This document shows, piece after piece, positions 63,952-64,000 of a stretch of 64,000 nucleotides of DNA (its first letter is position 1; each line of letters opens with the position of its first letter). The stretch spans positions 472,777 through 536,776 of the forward strand of contig CAWFTJ010000002.1 in assembly GCA_963818685.1 (NCBI GenBank), in the 5' to 3' direction. Below the pieces are notes generated by a model. That model worked only from the letters and a program-made list of their open reading frames with translations. It made no database searches and was not told where the DNA came from. Source of the DNA: CAJCJE01 sp963818685. Lineage in GTDB: Bacteria; Actinomycetota; Actinomycetes; Mycobacteriales; Pseudonocardiaceae. A program made the position numbers and the translations under genes.

Positions 63952-64000
63952 CCGGCACCCCCGGCTTGCGCAACCGTGCTCGTGCCTCGGTAGACGTCGA
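63948..64000 (-). CDS. C-terminal end of a second TadE-like protein (partial)
   Basis: The last codons, reading DVYRGTSTVAQAGGAG and a TGA that overlaps the next ATG, are those of a small TadE-type protein; the bulk lies beyond the window edge. Confidence 0.5.
   Translation of the reverse strand, partial: DVYRGTSTVAQAGGAG

Noticed and set aside
1..64000. CRISPR array, tRNA or rRNA genes
   Set aside because: No regularly spaced repeats with unique spacers and no tRNA-like cloverleaf or rRNA sequence were seen on reading through; a dedicated tRNA scan could still find a diverged copy.

Overview
The window is high-GC (mostly about 65-70 %) actinomycete DNA. The family mix (XRE/DUF5753 regulator beside DUF6879, SpoIIAB-like ATPase, DUF2637 membrane protein, BTAD/LysM protein, TadE/TadG-like proteins, GP88 and replication-relaxation proteins) suggests a Pseudonocardiaceae-like filamentous actinobacterium; genus cannot be fixed from sequence alone. 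Nearly all of it looks accessory: a conjugative or integrative element, or large plasmid, packed with insertions. No tRNA, rRNA or CRISPR array was seen.

Layout. 0.2-1.9 kb: minus-strand operon of small, mostly membrane proteins, headed by a dense operator array (1991-2067). 2.1-5.6 kb: lower-GC island with a STAND (NB-ARC-like) NTPase and small partners. 5.6-11.1 kb: regulatory and nucleotide-handling genes (SpoIIAB-like ATPase, resolvase-like stub, dTMP kinase, DnaQ-type exonuclease, radical SAM enzyme, XRE regulator, DUF6879). 11.2-15.3 kb: a compositionally foreign, roughly 50 % GC island of secreted or anchored proteins that resemble Patescibacteria/Saccharibacteria proteins in style, containing a 164-bp perfect inverted repeat inside two divergent paralogues. 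15.3-18.8 kb: large serine recombinase with small partners and a divergent XRE regulator. 18.8-22.8 kb: five minus-strand genes joined by 4-8 nt overlaps, encoding two methyltransferase-fold proteins, a recombinase-domain protein without a resolvase domain, a VUT/YhhQ-type 7-deazapurine precursor transporter and a DpdA-like transglycosylase: a likely DNA deazapurine modification module.

23-35.7 kb: a CTAGTAG repeat array followed by a plus-strand type IV secretion/conjugation cluster (VirB2-, VirB6-, PrgI/VirB3-, VirB4- and VirD4-like, GP88, replication-relaxation, transglycosylase/NlpC hydrolase). 35.9-39.6 kb: TPR remnant and a STAND-WD40 protein with a two-TM partner. 39.8-51.4 kb: minus-strand small accessory genes including a YgjP-like peptidase, a DprA remnant and two PP-loop proteins. 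51.6-55.9 kb: a nested insertion, a group II intron inside an IS30-family transposase gene that is itself inside a small host gene, with both junctions readable to the base. 56-57.8 kb: four further small genes. 57.8-59.3 kb: little coding signal. 59.4-64 kb: wHTH regulator, a badly frameshifted LysM/BTAD protein and Tad-type membrane proteins.

Many otherwise recognisable genes (VirB6-like, T4CP, NlpC/P60, STAND-WD40, PP-loop, intron RT, LysM/BTAD) carry single-base frameshifts. Either the element is decaying or the assembly is an unpolished long-read product; sequence alone cannot decide, so these are listed as pseudogenes with the break points named.
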